The notes: generated by a model from the sequence alone, not told the origin. A stretch of DNA of 64,000 nucleotides from Xiphophorus maculatus (GCF_002775205.1 NC_036445.1:1136802-1200801); one strand, 5' to 3'. Shown: positions 26,862 to 48,357, counted from the first letter of the stretch. Numbers and translations are program-made.

Positions 26862-28633
26862 CTTATTATTCTTCCACCCAAATGAATTGCCTTTTTGGGG
26901 GCTTTATCATATTCAAAAACTCACCAAACTTGGCGGTCGCATAAAACGAGTTTTAAATTTAAGTACTGTAAGGTCGTCGCAAAAATCGCAAAAAAAATTG
27001 CTCAACGGCAGCAACTAGCAATTTTCAAAAGACCCATTGCTATTCACTTACTTCATCGTAGAGACTTGAAATTCGGTACAGTTGTAGGGCTCACTAAGAC
27101 GCTCAGAATTTACAAGTAATGTCATAGTGCAACTATCACAGAAAGTCGGCCATGTTGGATTGAAGGTCCATTTCGGACCCTATTTTGGCCGTTTACAGCC
27201 TTCGTATTTGATCGAACTCCTCCTAGGGATTTCGATTGATCGGCTTCAAACTCGGTCAGTCTGATCATAAGGCATGTCTGATTTAAAGTTATCAAATTGG
27301 TGAGTTTTGGAGCATGTTGAAGGGGGGTTAGCAGGGGTCAAAGTTCACCTACACGCCAGGAAACAAAAACCTCTTATATTTCCTATACAAAAACACATAG
27401 AGGGACCAAACTTTCAGTGATTGATCGTCATCGGGTGTCCTATAATACCCTGCAGTGAAATTTTTTTTTTACGTAGGCCACGCCCCCTGAGAGCAGGAAG
27501 TGTAATGTTTTACTGTGAACGGTCGCTATCTTAGCCCTTTGACCTAATCAACATGAAACTGTGTCCAGAGACAGAAGACATGTTGGTGTGTTGTGGATTC
27601 CAACCCCGACCGGCTGCGATGAAGCAGGTGGGCGTGGCGGCGTTGCGAACGCCATCGAATTTCGTTTGGCTCTGAATTCCACAGTTTCGGGGTGAGCTGC
27701 TCCAAACTCACTAGGATGGATCCTTATACACCCGCCAACAGGAATCCATAGCGAAATTTGGTGGGCGTGGCCTAATTTCTCTACATCTCCCCCTAGAATA
27801 TTTTGAAAAATCAGCCCCAAGCCATGCTTAATCCTAGAATTACGAAACTTGGTACACATGTGTATCTTGTCAGGACGTACAAAAAAGTCTCTTGGAGCCA
27901 TGCTCTAAACCCAACAGGAAGTCGGCCATTTTGGATTGAAGGTCCATTTTGGACCTCGAGTTTGACATTTACAGCCTTTGCATTTGATCGAACTCCTCCT
28001 AGGGATTTCGATTGATCGGCTTCAAACTCGGTCAGTCTGATCATAAGGCATGTCTGATTTAAAGTTATCAAATTGGTGACTGTATGAGCTTGCTGAAGGG
28101 GGGTTACCAGGGGTCAAAGTTCAGCTACTCGCCATGAAACACGAAACTCTTATATTTCCTATACAAAAACACAGAGAGGGACCAAACTTTCATTGATTGA
28201 TCGTCATCGGGTGTCCTAAAATACCCTGTGGTGAAATTATTTTTTTAAGTAGGCCACGCCCCCTGAGAACAGGAAGTGTCATGTTTTACTGTGAACGGTC
28301 GCTATCTTAGCCCTTTGACCTAATCAACATGAAACTGTGTCCAGAGACAGAAGACATGTTGGTGTGTTGTGGATTAAAGCCTTGACCAGCTGCGATGAAG
28401 CAGCTGGGTGTGGCGGCGTGGCGAAGTGACCTGTAACGCCGATGCCATACGTTTGCTTCTAGATTCCACATGTTTCGACCGAGCTGCACCAAACTTGGCC
28501 TGACTCATCCTGGTGTGATACCTGACAATGCTATGTCATCATATTATGACGTCATCTAAGCCCCGCCCCCTCAGAATGAATTAGAGAGATCTTCTGTGTA
28601 ATTACATAATAAACAGTCCATGTTCGTTGTTTG

Positions 28634-28714
28634 TAGGGCAATGCTGCCCTCTGCTGCCCACTGAAATAGTTTCATTATTTCAGTAATTCGACACCAGAGG
28701 GCAGCATTGCCCTA
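28634..28714. repeat. Foldback 5 with CTCF-like arms
   Basis: Same element as foldback 1, in the first half of the 610-base duplication of unit 10. Confidence 0.9.
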
Positions 28715-29243
28715 CGGAATGACAGTTCACTGTTGTAATGGAGGAAAAAATTAAATAATTTGTAATTCTAACACAAAAACTCACAGAGACACCAAACGTT
28801 CAGTGATTGATCATAATCGAGTGTCCAATAATATCCAATGGTCAAATGATGACATCACTTAGGCCACGCCCCCTGAGAACAGGAAGTGTCATGTTTTACT
28901 GTGAACGGTCGCTATCTTAGCCCTTTGACATAATCAATATTAAACTGTGTCCAGAGACAGAAGACATGTTGGTGTGTTGAGGATTCAAGCCCTGACTGGC
29001 TGCGATGAAGGAGCTGGCTGTGGCGGCGTGGCGAAGTGACCTGTAAGGCCGATGCCATACGTTTGCTTCTAGATTCCACATATTTCGACCGAGCTGCACC
29101 AAACTTGGCCTGACTCATCCTGGTGTGATGCCTGACAATGCTATGTCATCATATTATGACGTCATCTAAGCCCCGCCCCCTCAGAATGAATTAGAGAGAT
29201 CTTCTGTGTAATTACATAATAAACAGTCCATGTTCGTTGTTTG

Positions 29244-29324
29244 TAGGGCAATGCTGCCCTCTGCTGCCCACTGAAATAGTTTCATTATTTCAGTAATTCG
29301 ACACCAGAGGGCAGCATTGCCCTA
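29244..29324. repeat. Foldback 6 with CTCF-like arms
   Basis: Same element as foldback 1, in the second half of the 610-base duplication of unit 10. Confidence 0.9.
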
Positions 29325-30079
29325 CGGAATGAAAGTTCAATGTTGTAATGGAGGAAAAAATTAAATAATTAGTAATTCTAACACAAAAACTCACAGAGAC
29401 ACCAAACGTTCAGTGATTGATCATAATCGAGTGTCCAATAATATCCAATGGTCAAATGATGACATCACTTAGGCCCCGCCCCCTCGGAACAGGAAGTGCT
29501 ATTTTTTTACTTGGAAAGCTCTGTTTATGGCTCTCTTGACCTAATCAAGATGATTCGGATGATAAACTCTGTCAATGCTCGCTGCTGGCTGAACCGTGTG
29601 GGCGTGGCCAAATGGCGAATATCAGTCCCTCGCCATATACATACGTTTGGCTCTTATTCAGGCATAGATCATCCGATTGGCGCCAAACTGGATATGTATG
29701 ACCTTTGTTCACCTCTAAAGAGCCCGACGGGTTTGAAATGTAATTTGGCTCCACTGCGCCCCCTAAGTTAATACATGGGCTGTATCTCCTCGACGCATCG
29801 ACCGATCTGCGCCAGATTTTTTGACAGTCGTCGGGGAGCGCTGCCGAACGCATTCACGCGTGTCGCCTGGTGGATGGGTGTGGAAAATGCGCGACAGCTT
29901 CTGCGGTGGCTGGCGGGCGGCGGTGCTGGAAACTGCGGCGGAGCTTCTGCGGTGGGGAGTTGGCTGCGGCTCTGGAAATCGTGCGAGAGCTTCTGCGGTG
30001 GCTGGAACCCCCGCGGTGGCCAATAGGCCGGAGCGGCGCTTGCTGCGAGGGCCGCCCGAGGCTGCTTGCAGCTTTAATT

Positions 30080-32744
30080 TTCTAATTTTTTTTTGTATTT
30101 TGTGTTTTGTTTTTACAAATCTCTGGTAGTTGTGCCAATAAATGTGAAGGTTGACTGAACAAGACATGGAGTAGCTGTCTAAAATTGAGAAGACTGTTCC
30201 CTGAGTTTTTGAAACTCAGAAATAATTTCATATAATCAGTTTCTTTTTAAAAAGGTTGAATAAACTGTTTGCCTCTGATTAGAATGAGGGAGGGTGAGCT
30301 GTTTGGTTGCTGGTTGTCTTTTAATTTATAATTTGCTACGTTTTGATCAAACGAATCGCCCTAACAGCGTTGAAGGAACTTTTATACTGTGGGAAAGTAG
30401 CCGATCTTTATGTTAGACCGGTGCGTTGGGTGTGCTCTGCTAAACCTGGACCACATCCTCTGTAAAAACAATTAAATGACAGAGCAGGGAAAAGTAGCAA
30501 ACAGCTGTGAACTTCTGAACCAAAGGAAACCACAAGTGGTGCTGTACTGCTTTTAAAACTTCAAAACACATGTTGACAGGACTGACCAAAGCAATAAAAG
30601 AAAAAAACAACCTAAAACACCAGCATGACATCCAAACACAATTCAGACCATTTTAGTAAAAACCCTCTAAATACAGCTGTATATTTTTTCTCCAAACAGA
30701 TACTTTAACTTTTTTTTTTCTTTTTACTTTTTTTATGGAGACAAATTATTGTGGTGAGCATAAAGGGGTTTTCTCCAAACCTTTTTTGGAGTCTTGGTGT
30801 CTTCGGTATGGTTTCATTTAAGTGGTTCCGACCCAAGACAGGATTCTGCTCTGGATGCACACACACTATAAAGGTGTTACACTTGGGATTGGCTCCAGCA
30901 TCCTTTAATACAATGAAGCTGAGGTAGGAAATTAACGAGTTTGTGCATAAAACTTGAAATCTACACTCAGCATTCACAGAACATCCATATGTTATCAGCT
31001 TGTTTACTTACTCCAGGCTTTTCTTTAAGTACTTCCAATACTTCAGTGCCAACTCAGCACAAGCCAATGGACTTACTTGAGAGATTAACTGGCCATAGTT
31101 AAACTGCTGATGCACTGATCAGATTTTTGAGTCTGATTTGCAATCGTTTTTCTATTTTTTCTTTTTGTAAAGCTTTGATTTGCACATACGGCTTTTAGCC
31201 AAACCAATTTCTTCTTAAGAACCACAAGAACATAGAAAAACAGGATTCCTTGTTTTTGTTTTCTCACCTTCATGTTGCGTGTGGTCATTATTTATTAACA
31301 TCAGTATGTTTGTAAGATCGATTTTTACTCATTTAAAACAAAGAACAAAATGATATATCATCAACATTTATATTAGCAATTTGCAAAGTTAGCATGGCTG
31401 TTGTAACTAAAACGTTAGTGTCCATGTTTATAAGGAATGCAGCTCCTATCTTTGAGTTTTCCAAAAAGTTGGCAACATTTAAAATCCAGTGTTTCTGTGA
31501 CAGAGGACAATTTGAAGCGAAAGGGATAAAACAACAACAGGAGCAATAGGAAGGCTGTAATACATTTAACCTTCCTGTTATCTGCTGAATGTGTTGCTCT
31601 CTCTCACCCCATTCTCAGCCTGAACAATCATGTCAAAGCATGCTGTGGAAAACATTGTTTTCTGTTAAATAGCTTCTTGCATCAGTGTTCTTCAGACTTC
31701 ATATAAACACCATTGACCCTGAAGGTAGCAAAGTTTTTGTTCTCTCCTACCATCTAATTGCGGTGACTGTGACAAGGGAGCACTTCGATATGATGTGTTC
31801 ACTGATCGAAAAAACTCAGTTTTTTTAACACTGTAACATTAAAATATGTTCAAGGATATTCTGTCCAGTGTAACTCCAGCTATATTCATAGTTCAGTATT
31901 CGCAGATTTGTCTGTGGAATTTAACTCAAAACTATTTGAGGATTTTATGTTATAGACCATATCTAAATATTCTAAAGAAAATGCAGCTTGGAAGCTGGAA
32001 TACCTCAACACAATGCTACTGGACACACTATTAGCTGGTGCTTGGAACCAATCAAGGATCATCATTCATTTTCATTTTGATCTGCACCAAAAATGTTCTG
32101 GGTTCAAATCTAGTCCAGGGACTTTCAGCACTAAGTTTGCATGTTCTCTCCAGTAACTTAGGTTTGAACACTGTGTTTTGGGTGTTTTAATAAGCTGATT
32201 TCCTAACTTCTTGTAGCAGCTACAGTGCTAACACTAGATTGTGTATAAACAGGACCAGCAATAAGAAATCTGGTGTTATTTGTGTTATTTTTGTGTGTCT
32301 GTCCTTTATCATAACATCAGGAACTTCATTCATGTTGTCATCTCCAATAAACATGCTGTTCTTAGCTGCTGCTGGTGTGAAGTTGCATTATAAAAATTAA
32401 ATCACAAGGGGGAGGAGGTCTACAGCTTTGGCATCCTTCTCTTGTCTGTGCTTATGACTTAGCAATGAGAATGAAGAATAGATTTTAAGAAATCTTTTTT
32501 AGAAAGGACTAAAGAAATGATACCACTTCCTAATTTGCACAAATGCATCTTTTCCGTGATTGTAAATTTGTGTGGTTCACATGTCCATAGCTTATTGTGT
32601 TGTTGCTCTGCCCAACGCTTTTCTTCAAAGCTTTAAGACTTCTGTAGAATTGTGGCTCATAAGGATCAGCGACCACATTTATTGTATCATTCTTCTTTGT
32701 GAAAGTACTCAACCATCTTTGTGCCCTTTTCTGTCTCTCTGCAG
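30080..32744. other. Non-coding sequence between the array and the first visible ephb6 exon
   Basis: AT-rich and complex, with T-runs near 30085 and 30715. I see no exon of the Eph ligand-binding domain, which would need an open frame of about 200 codons, no RNA gene and no clear repeat. It is most likely the 3' part of an ephb6 intron. Confidence 0.6.
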
Positions 32745-42170
<9,426 letters not shown>

Positions 42171-43181
42171 GACCGAAGCCAGAGCACAATCTGTCCCAGT
42201 TTCCACCTCCCCTCACTCTTCCTTTTTATTTCATGGGGAACTTTTTAAGCAGAAATGGAAAAAGAAGCGTCTCTCTGAACTGTATATTCTTATAAAACCT
42301 GATACACCACAGTAACCGAATGCCCTCCCACTGAAAAAACAGAAGACAGGTGCACCATGGGAGCTGAAGTCCAGGTCAAACTGAGGTTTGTAAAATTGCT
42401 GAAGAGGGCTTTAACGTTTCTTTTTTCCTGTGCTTTTCACTTCTTTTCTTCATCATTCTTTGCCCTTTCTCACTGAGATTCTATCCTATTTCAACCGTTC
42501 CAAATGAAGTAAAACTACAAAAAAAAAATCTTAATATAAAAGTCAAGGAAATCTTTCCTCACAAAGAATTGCGTGAAGACAATCAAAGGTTTTGTTATTT
42601 TTTTTAGTTATTTGTAAAGCTGTATCACTTCCTCTCTACTTAAATAACCAAACTACCTAACAGCTTACAGTAGCTGAATTTTGCTTTCAGAAAAACATAA
42701 AGTTTGTTTAGTGTTAAGCAAAAGTGCGATAAACCACCAAAGTCAGTAAGTCACTGGGAAAACTCAAATCAAAATGTTTTTGTATGAATACTCTAAGCCA
42801 TGTTGTGTCCTTTAAGAAGGCATATCCAGGGTCTAAAAGAAGCTCCTCTCTTACGGTCCACGCTGTCTTCGGTGACACATTAAAATTTCTCCAGAACCGT
42901 GACAGAAACAGAAGCCAGCAGCACCGTATGTGTACATTTCACACTTCACCTCTGTTTCATTCGATTGCCTGAGTAAAAGACACCCCGTCACTGGAGCATG
43001 GTGAATGTGAGAAATGGGGAAGACGGAGAAAATCTGATCTGATTTACACCTGGAGGGAGCAAGATGCTTTGTGGCGGTTTGACAGAAGCACGTGTGTGTC
43101 TGCGTGTGTGTTGTAAGGAAGACTGTGCTGTTATGTCCACCAGGATTTTTGCTGTAACATAATTTTGTGTGTGAGTGCGTG

Positions 43182-43277
<96 letters not shown>

Positions 43278-43405
43278 GTGTGGGTGTGTGTGCGTGTGTG
43301 TGTGTATGCGTTAGAGATGAGTGTGTCAGGCTACACACACTTCTAGCAGTTTATTTGTATGAGGGTTCACCACTATTCTGTAATTGTGCAAATTTGTAAA
43401 ATAAA
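42171..43405 (+). other. Probable ephb6 3' untranslated region with poly(A) signal
   Basis: From the stop codon onward there is no competing gene. The first AATAAA with a plausible downstream context is at 43400-43405, followed by A- and T-rich sequence. This would give a 3' UTR of about 1.25 kb that includes the long TG repeat. Confidence 0.5.
43184..43306. repeat. (TG)n microsatellite
   Basis: A pure TG run from 43184 to about 43272, then TG with single changes (TGCG, TGGG) to about 43306. Dinucleotide tracts of this length are common in fish. Reading frames through it in either direction are artefacts. Confidence 0.97.
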
Positions 43406-45368
43406 TATGATTTTATTTAAAAAAAACATTGTTTATTCTTTCCTTTCAGGTTGTCGTTTTTAATTAAATTAACATGGTAAGTTTTTCTGATAACTTTTCA
43501 GTGTTTTTAATAATCATATTGAAATAATTTAGAATTTTCTAATGATGTACAGATGATGTATTAAAGTTTTTTATAAGTCACAGTGCCTAAATAGAGGAAA
43601 AAGTAATGAGCTATTATTCAACCATTTTCCACTGTTTCAGCTATAATACATCTTCCAAAAGTGTTCTCACCCATAAACTTTAATATATTTTACAGCAATG
43701 TATTTTTTGGGTATTAAGCGACTGATCAACATAGCACAGTGCCTAATTGTGACATAAGAAGAAACTGGTTTTAAATCTTTTGACTAAATCTATGAATTGT
43801 GGCAGGTGTTTTTATTTGTGCTTTTATTTCTCTAAATGAAAAAAACGGTGCAAGAAATTAGGGGATCGTTGCCTGTCCACTGCATGCTTATGTAAAGAAA
43901 AACAACCATGCTTACACATACTCCTAATAGGAATTTTACAAAAATGAATCTCCTTCATGTTTTTTACAGTGGGAGGAAGCTGGAGTACCCAGAGATAAAA
44001 TGCAAACTCTTTGAAAACAGATTCCAGGCCAGGATTCAAACTCAGGACCTCCTTACTGCAAGGCAACAGTTCTAGCAACAGCAACCTTTATTTAGCAAAA
44101 TAAATTATTATCAATAGTCAGAATACTATGGCTAAGGAAATTATATCTTCATCTTTTTTTAAACTTTTCCATTTTACATTTTGGAAACAATTTTGCATAA
44201 TTCATGCAATTTCTAAATGAGCCTGGCTCAGATGAAGTCTATTTAAACCTTTTGAAACATTTAATATCATGTGTTTGAGCAGTTTTCCATAAATACCTGG
44301 GTTTAAATAATGTTCAAAGTGTTCTATATCCTGAATACAACCATCTTTGTGAGAAAAACATGGTTCTTTCTCAGTATTACAGCCACCTTGTGACATGACC
44401 TTCACAGTGTTTCAGACTGAACTTGTTGTTCCTTTTGGTCCTCAGATCAGCAGTTTTTAGCAGAATCTCAGCTTAGGATCTGTTGGGATCAGCACCAGTC
44501 CCAATGCAGACTGGTAGCCCTCATATCCCCCAGCTGCTGATGGCAGAACAGATCTAAAATGAAACCAAGATTGCATACACATCATATTACTTCACCCGCA
44601 TGTCCTATTTTCATTATACATCCGGCTGTAGGGCAGTCGGTGACCCCTCTGTTAACCATCACACTTATTTTAGCACCAGGTTATGATATAACCTAAAACA
44701 ATTGTAGATAATTTTTGGTTTCATTGAAATTTGGTCCCAAATGGTTCGCAGACTATATTACTCTGCATTTATACCAAATAAAATCGATGTTTTTGAGAAT
44801 AAAATCTTCAGTATATCAATTAAACTTTACTTAAAACATATTTGTTATAGACTGGTAACACAAAATGTATTCGGTGAAAGTATATTGTAAATTTGTGGAA
44901 ACATTTCCCAAAACAAACCTGGGTATGGGTCTGACTTACTAAATGACATGTAGAAATGAGAACCTTTCTTTCTGCAAAGTAGTTTTAGGTGGAATGCAAA
45001 ACTGTCTTCAGTTTCTTTTTATTAATAAATTTAGAATTCAGTTTTTATTTAAAACAAATGACGGGGGAATGTTTCAGTATTTTGATCTCCAGCTTCATCA
45101 TATCAACAATTCCGTGTGATGCCTCCTGTAAACATTTACCAGTCTATGATATCTGTCTGAGGAGATTCTGACCCATTCCTCTGTCGGATGAGCGGGTTAT
45201 GACCATTTCAAGTCATCCCAAATGATCATTGTCAATGAGATCAAGATCCAGGTTTTGGCTCGGCCCAGTATCTTTTATTTCTGTTTCCCAAGGGTTTAGT
45301 TGAGGCTGCTACAGGTTCCATAATTACATCTGCGGAGTTTTTGGATGTCTGGATCTTTCCTTTAGAGA

Positions 45369-45590
45369 CTTGACGAGATGCTCGGTCATCCACGAGGGGA
45401 TCAGAGTAGAGCCGCTGCTCTTCCGCATCAAAAAGAGCCAGTTGAGGAGGCTCTAGGATCTGGTTAGGATGCCTCCTGGTGACGTGTTCCCACCAGGATG
45501 AGACTCAGAGGAAGATCCAGGATACACTTGAGGGACTGTGTCTTTGCTGGTCTTGGGATTCCTGGGGGAAGTCTGTCCTCTCTGTTTAGG
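45369..45590 (+). mobile_element. Decayed LINE C-terminal fragment
   Basis: The text 'gatgctcggtcatcc...gagtagagccgctgctcttcc...agccagttgaggaggctc...gttaggatgcctcctgg' is a diverged copy of a widespread fish retroelement end. Frames give fragments such as KSQLRRL and LVRMPPGDV, with stops between. Confidence 0.5.
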
Positions 45591-47379
45591 CTGTGGCCTC
45601 CATGACCTGGCCCCAGATTAAGCATAAGATAATAGATGTCTGAACTTGGAGAATCTTTTCATTCTTTAAATCCCTTACTGCACTCATGAACTGCCACAGT
45701 CTTTGGTCGGAGGGCTTCAGAATGCTGTTCACTCTTACTCCACCAAAGTAATAGTCTGAGGTTTCCCAGGAATGGATTGTAAACATTTTCAAACCATGCT
45801 CACCTGACATAATGCACATAATTTCAGCCATTTTAGGTAGGAATACATGTGAGGATGTCTTGCTTTATTCCCCACCAGAAATAGAATCTTTTATCATATT
45901 TTATAATTTTAGATCATCTTTTTTGTTCTACATTTCCAGGTATGTTAGAGACACTCAGATGGAGACTCCGATTACGTGGAATTTTCCGTCGGACCAAACA
46001 GTGTCATCGGGAGAAAGAATCATATTTCATTATGATATAAAGATGTTTAAATCTAACAATACACGAAACAATCAATATTTGAAACTTTAGTAGGTTTGTT
46101 TTTTTTATTTATTATATTGCGCCTCTTACATAATAATCATGTAAGGCTTTGAATGAGTGCCAGCTGTCTTAAATATACCAGCTACAGATATAATGAATGT
46201 TTTCGGTGGCGGCCCGACTCAAATTAATAAGGCCTGGGTCCTGAAACACTTGCATGAAAACCACAAAGTCATGTTTTTTATGGTGTTATTGTTTCCCTAT
46301 AAAGACATTAACAGCGTGGAAGCCGCCGGTCTTTATGACAGTGCTTAAAAATCGGTGCTCCCTGTCTGGTAAACAGCTATTATCTCCACAATATGAAATG
46401 ACGGCCATTTGCGCAGTCATCACCGGGGCCTCCTATAGTGTCTGCCTAAACCCTGTTTATCCTGCGGCTAACCTCTTCACCTGAATCACGAGCTATAAGT
46501 GATACAGGAAAATACTCTTACACTACAACCTGGGTGACCAGATTGATGTATAATTCTGCTGAATCAGTAGTTTATATGTGATGTAGCAGTTTTGGAATAA
46601 AACCTGTTAAATAAAAGCTCGATTTCTTTTTGCAAATGAAACTTTTTGTTTTGTTTTTATGCTCTGTGAGGAAAGTGACAAGGCCTTATTGGAGATGACG
46701 TTGCCTTCCTCTAAATGATCATTATGGTCTTTGAACTGCAGCAATTACCGTTTTTGTGATCGTTCCTGTTGACACATGAATGGTGCCCAACATGTTAAAT
46801 CACTGTGAATGAAGCCATTTGCTAAGTGTTTGCTAGAGCAAGCTGCAACACGCAGAAAAATCACGTCGTCTTCTTCTTTTCTCCAGCAATTTCTCCAACT
46901 GTTAGAGCTATTGAAAAAGGTCCTGCAGCTTGGACCAGCATGGCTTGATGCGAGGTTTAGATTACAATCCTGCATTCAAGCAATTTCCAAACCGGTTTTC
47001 CTAACCGTTCACCCGAAGCGATGACCTTTATGTAAGGACAGTCATGAAGCAGCAGAATTTTTATAGCGGCCATGCAGGTTTTGTTGGTAACTGAGAGGAA
47101 TGCAGATCGGCCTGGTTATGGCCTCTATAAAGTCCACACTCTCCTTTTTGAGATGTAAAAAAAGAAGACCATGATAAATAATTCTGACCCTGGCTCAAAT
47201 TTTATCTTTCGAATCATTCCTGCACAATTTTAAATCAGACTTAGACTCAGACTTTCTATGATGCTGAAATATGAAATCCCTTTTCACGTTTAGGTTTCAA
47301 ACAAAAACCTCAAAGTTTTGGATGAAAGCCAGCTCATATTTGGTCATAATTTAATTTCCCCTGATAAAAACAAACCTTA

Positions 47380-47960
47380 AAACTGCTGCATCTCCAGAAA
47401 AGCAGCCCCAGAGCATGAAACTGGATGTCTGGATTTATTCCTTATATTTGACATAAGGAACAGTGTTTGTTTGGTGAGGCTCAATGTTGATTCTTTATCA
47501 AATGTACTCGTTGGATAATTACCCAAACGTTTATGATTAGTTTTATCAGATTACGACAGAATCACAAACAAAATTTTTGCCAGATCTGGATGATTTCCTC
47601 CTGTAGAGCCTCTTGGCAGCTTCCCTGATGAGTGTCAGTCTTGTCAGTAATTTTGAAGAGTTTTATTGATTTGTCTGACATTTTACCCAACTTAACTCAG
47701 TGTCTCATGCATCTTTATCCTGACTGATACCTTTAAAAAATGACCTTTGTAATTTCTCTGTAAATGGCTTTAGCTGAAGGATGCAAATGAGGCAAAGTAA
47801 AGAGTATTCAGTTAAGACAGCTGAATTGTTATTATTCAAGGTTAATCCAATTCAGTATACTTCATGGGAAGCGTGAATGACTGACTGCTGAAAGGAATAC
47901 TTTTTTGATGATGCTCAGAAACATTTTGGTTTAAGGGTGTGCAAACTTCTGTAACGAAAT
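47380..47960 (-). mobile_element. Probable decayed Tc1/mariner-like relic, reverse orientation
   Basis: Phrases such as 'tctccagaaaagcagccccagagcatgaaactgg' and the closing 'gggtgtgcaaacttctg' resemble reversed transposase text and ends of Tc1-like elements. It is heavily decayed with no frame, and edges are unclear. Confidence 0.35.
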
Positions 47961-48349
47961 TATGGCATGCTTTTTAATTCGTTTTAATCTTACTGAAGCA
48001 AAATTATCTCATATGTGTGGAAAAGGTTTACATTTTTGCTTCACAAAAAACATCTTGACAGAAATGTGCACACTTTAGAGCCCTGGGAATGTTAGGGATT
48101 GGAACCAGCATCCCTTCAGTCTCATAGTAAGTGAACTTTACTGATAATTTCAAATCATCATGATGATGGTGTTCAAAGTCAACAAGTGGACCGAAGCTTC
48201 AAACACAACTTTCTCTGTGGTATTTCTGTAACCAGCAGGTAAAGTCTACCTGCTCATTACCACCTCACTGTCCCTGCCTCACCTGTCCGCTCTCCGCCCA
48301 TTCATTCCCAGTCCCACCACATGTCTCCTCCTCTTCCATGCTGGGGTCA

Positions 48350-48357
48350 TATATAAT
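48350..48357 (+). promoter_or_regulatory. TATA-like box of trpv6
   Basis: TATATAAT lies about 270 bases before the start codon. A start near 48380 would give a leader exon ending at the splice donor G|GTAAGA (48471/48472). That leader contains a tiny upstream frame, ATG at 48424 with a stop after four codons. Confidence 0.45.

Larger units (their letters stand above)
6582..29164. promoter_or_regulatory. Twenty-two perfect CRE sites (TGACGTCA), mostly joined to GC boxes and ETS-type sites
   Basis: TGACGTCA starts at 6582, 7018, 9439, 10051, 10327, 11795, 12061, 14366, 16265, 16541, 19476, 21129, 21405, 21681, 23213, 23489, 23765, 26139, 26415, 26691, 28547 and 29157. Each is followed by TCTAAGCCCCGCCCC, an Sp1/KLF-type GC box, and in most copies 10-15 bases later by GGAAGTG, an ETS-type core (best form ACCGGAAGTG). 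CRE palindromes are bound by CREB/ATF proteins in animals. The sites share descent, so they are not independent, and binding is not shown. I saw no other perfect CRE in the window. Confidence 0.7.
4794..30079 (+). repeat. 25.3-kb head-to-tail macrosatellite array of ten long units
   Basis: Ten units in one orientation fill this interval. Each ends in a nearly invariant tail, GGCCGGAGCGGCGCTTGCTG onward to GCTTGCAGCTTTAATT, finishing at 7636, 10812, 12680, 15286, 17160, 20094, 22300, 24383, 26861 and 30079. Many begin with a head reading AGGCCCGAGCAGC...GCTGCGAAGGCC, followed by a TTATTATT tract. Bodies are shared: segments with GTCGGCCATTTTG, GATCGAACTCCTCCTAGG, CCACGCCCCCTGAGAACAGG and TGACGTCATCTAAGCCCCGC occur in every unit or nearly so. 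Unit length varies from about 1.86 to 3.2 kb because inner blocks are gained or lost. Flanking ephb6 exons lie downstream on the same strand, so the array is probably intronic. I do not recognise a named family. No transposase, reverse transcriptase or other protein is encoded. Confidence 0.95.
26862..30079 (+). repeat. Array unit 10 (long class, two foldbacks, last unit)
   Basis: It has no head and opens like unit 4. Foldbacks at 28634-28714 and 29244-29324 and CRE sites at 28547 and 29157 (610 bases apart) show a tandem duplication of a block of about 610 bases. The conserved tail ends at 30079 and is followed at once by unrelated T-rich single-copy-like sequence, so the right edge of the array is sharp. 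Confidence 0.9.
43406..48340. other. Intergenic region between ephb6 and trpv6
   Basis: There is no gene here. It holds repeat relics (45369-45590 and 47380-47960, listed separately) and two stretches of balanced composition without repeats (about 46139-46500 and 46680-47040) that could be conserved non-coding sequence. No RNA gene is seen. Confidence 0.6.

Noticed and set aside
4794..30079. CRISPR-like array
   Set aside because: Units are kilobases long and lack short identical repeats with unique spacers, and the sequence is animal nuclear DNA.
4794..30079. A tandem array of an autonomous transposon or virus
   Set aside because: No transposase, reverse transcriptase, capsid or helicase text is visible in any unit in any frame.
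4827..30167. Recurring open frames of 60-160 codons across the array, including a plus/minus pair of 91 and 93 codons found in many units
   Set aside because: They recur because the DNA is repeated and recently homogenised. Both strands are open over the same bases, starts and ends shift between units, frames run into simple tracts, and no known domain or codon pattern supports coding.
30080..32744. Hidden ephb6 ligand-binding exon
   Set aside because: That exon would leave an open frame of about 200 codons with conserved Cys and Trp. None exists here on the plus strand.
43000..43400. Open frames of repeated Thr-His or Val-Cys residues
   Set aside because: They are translations of the (TG)n microsatellite.
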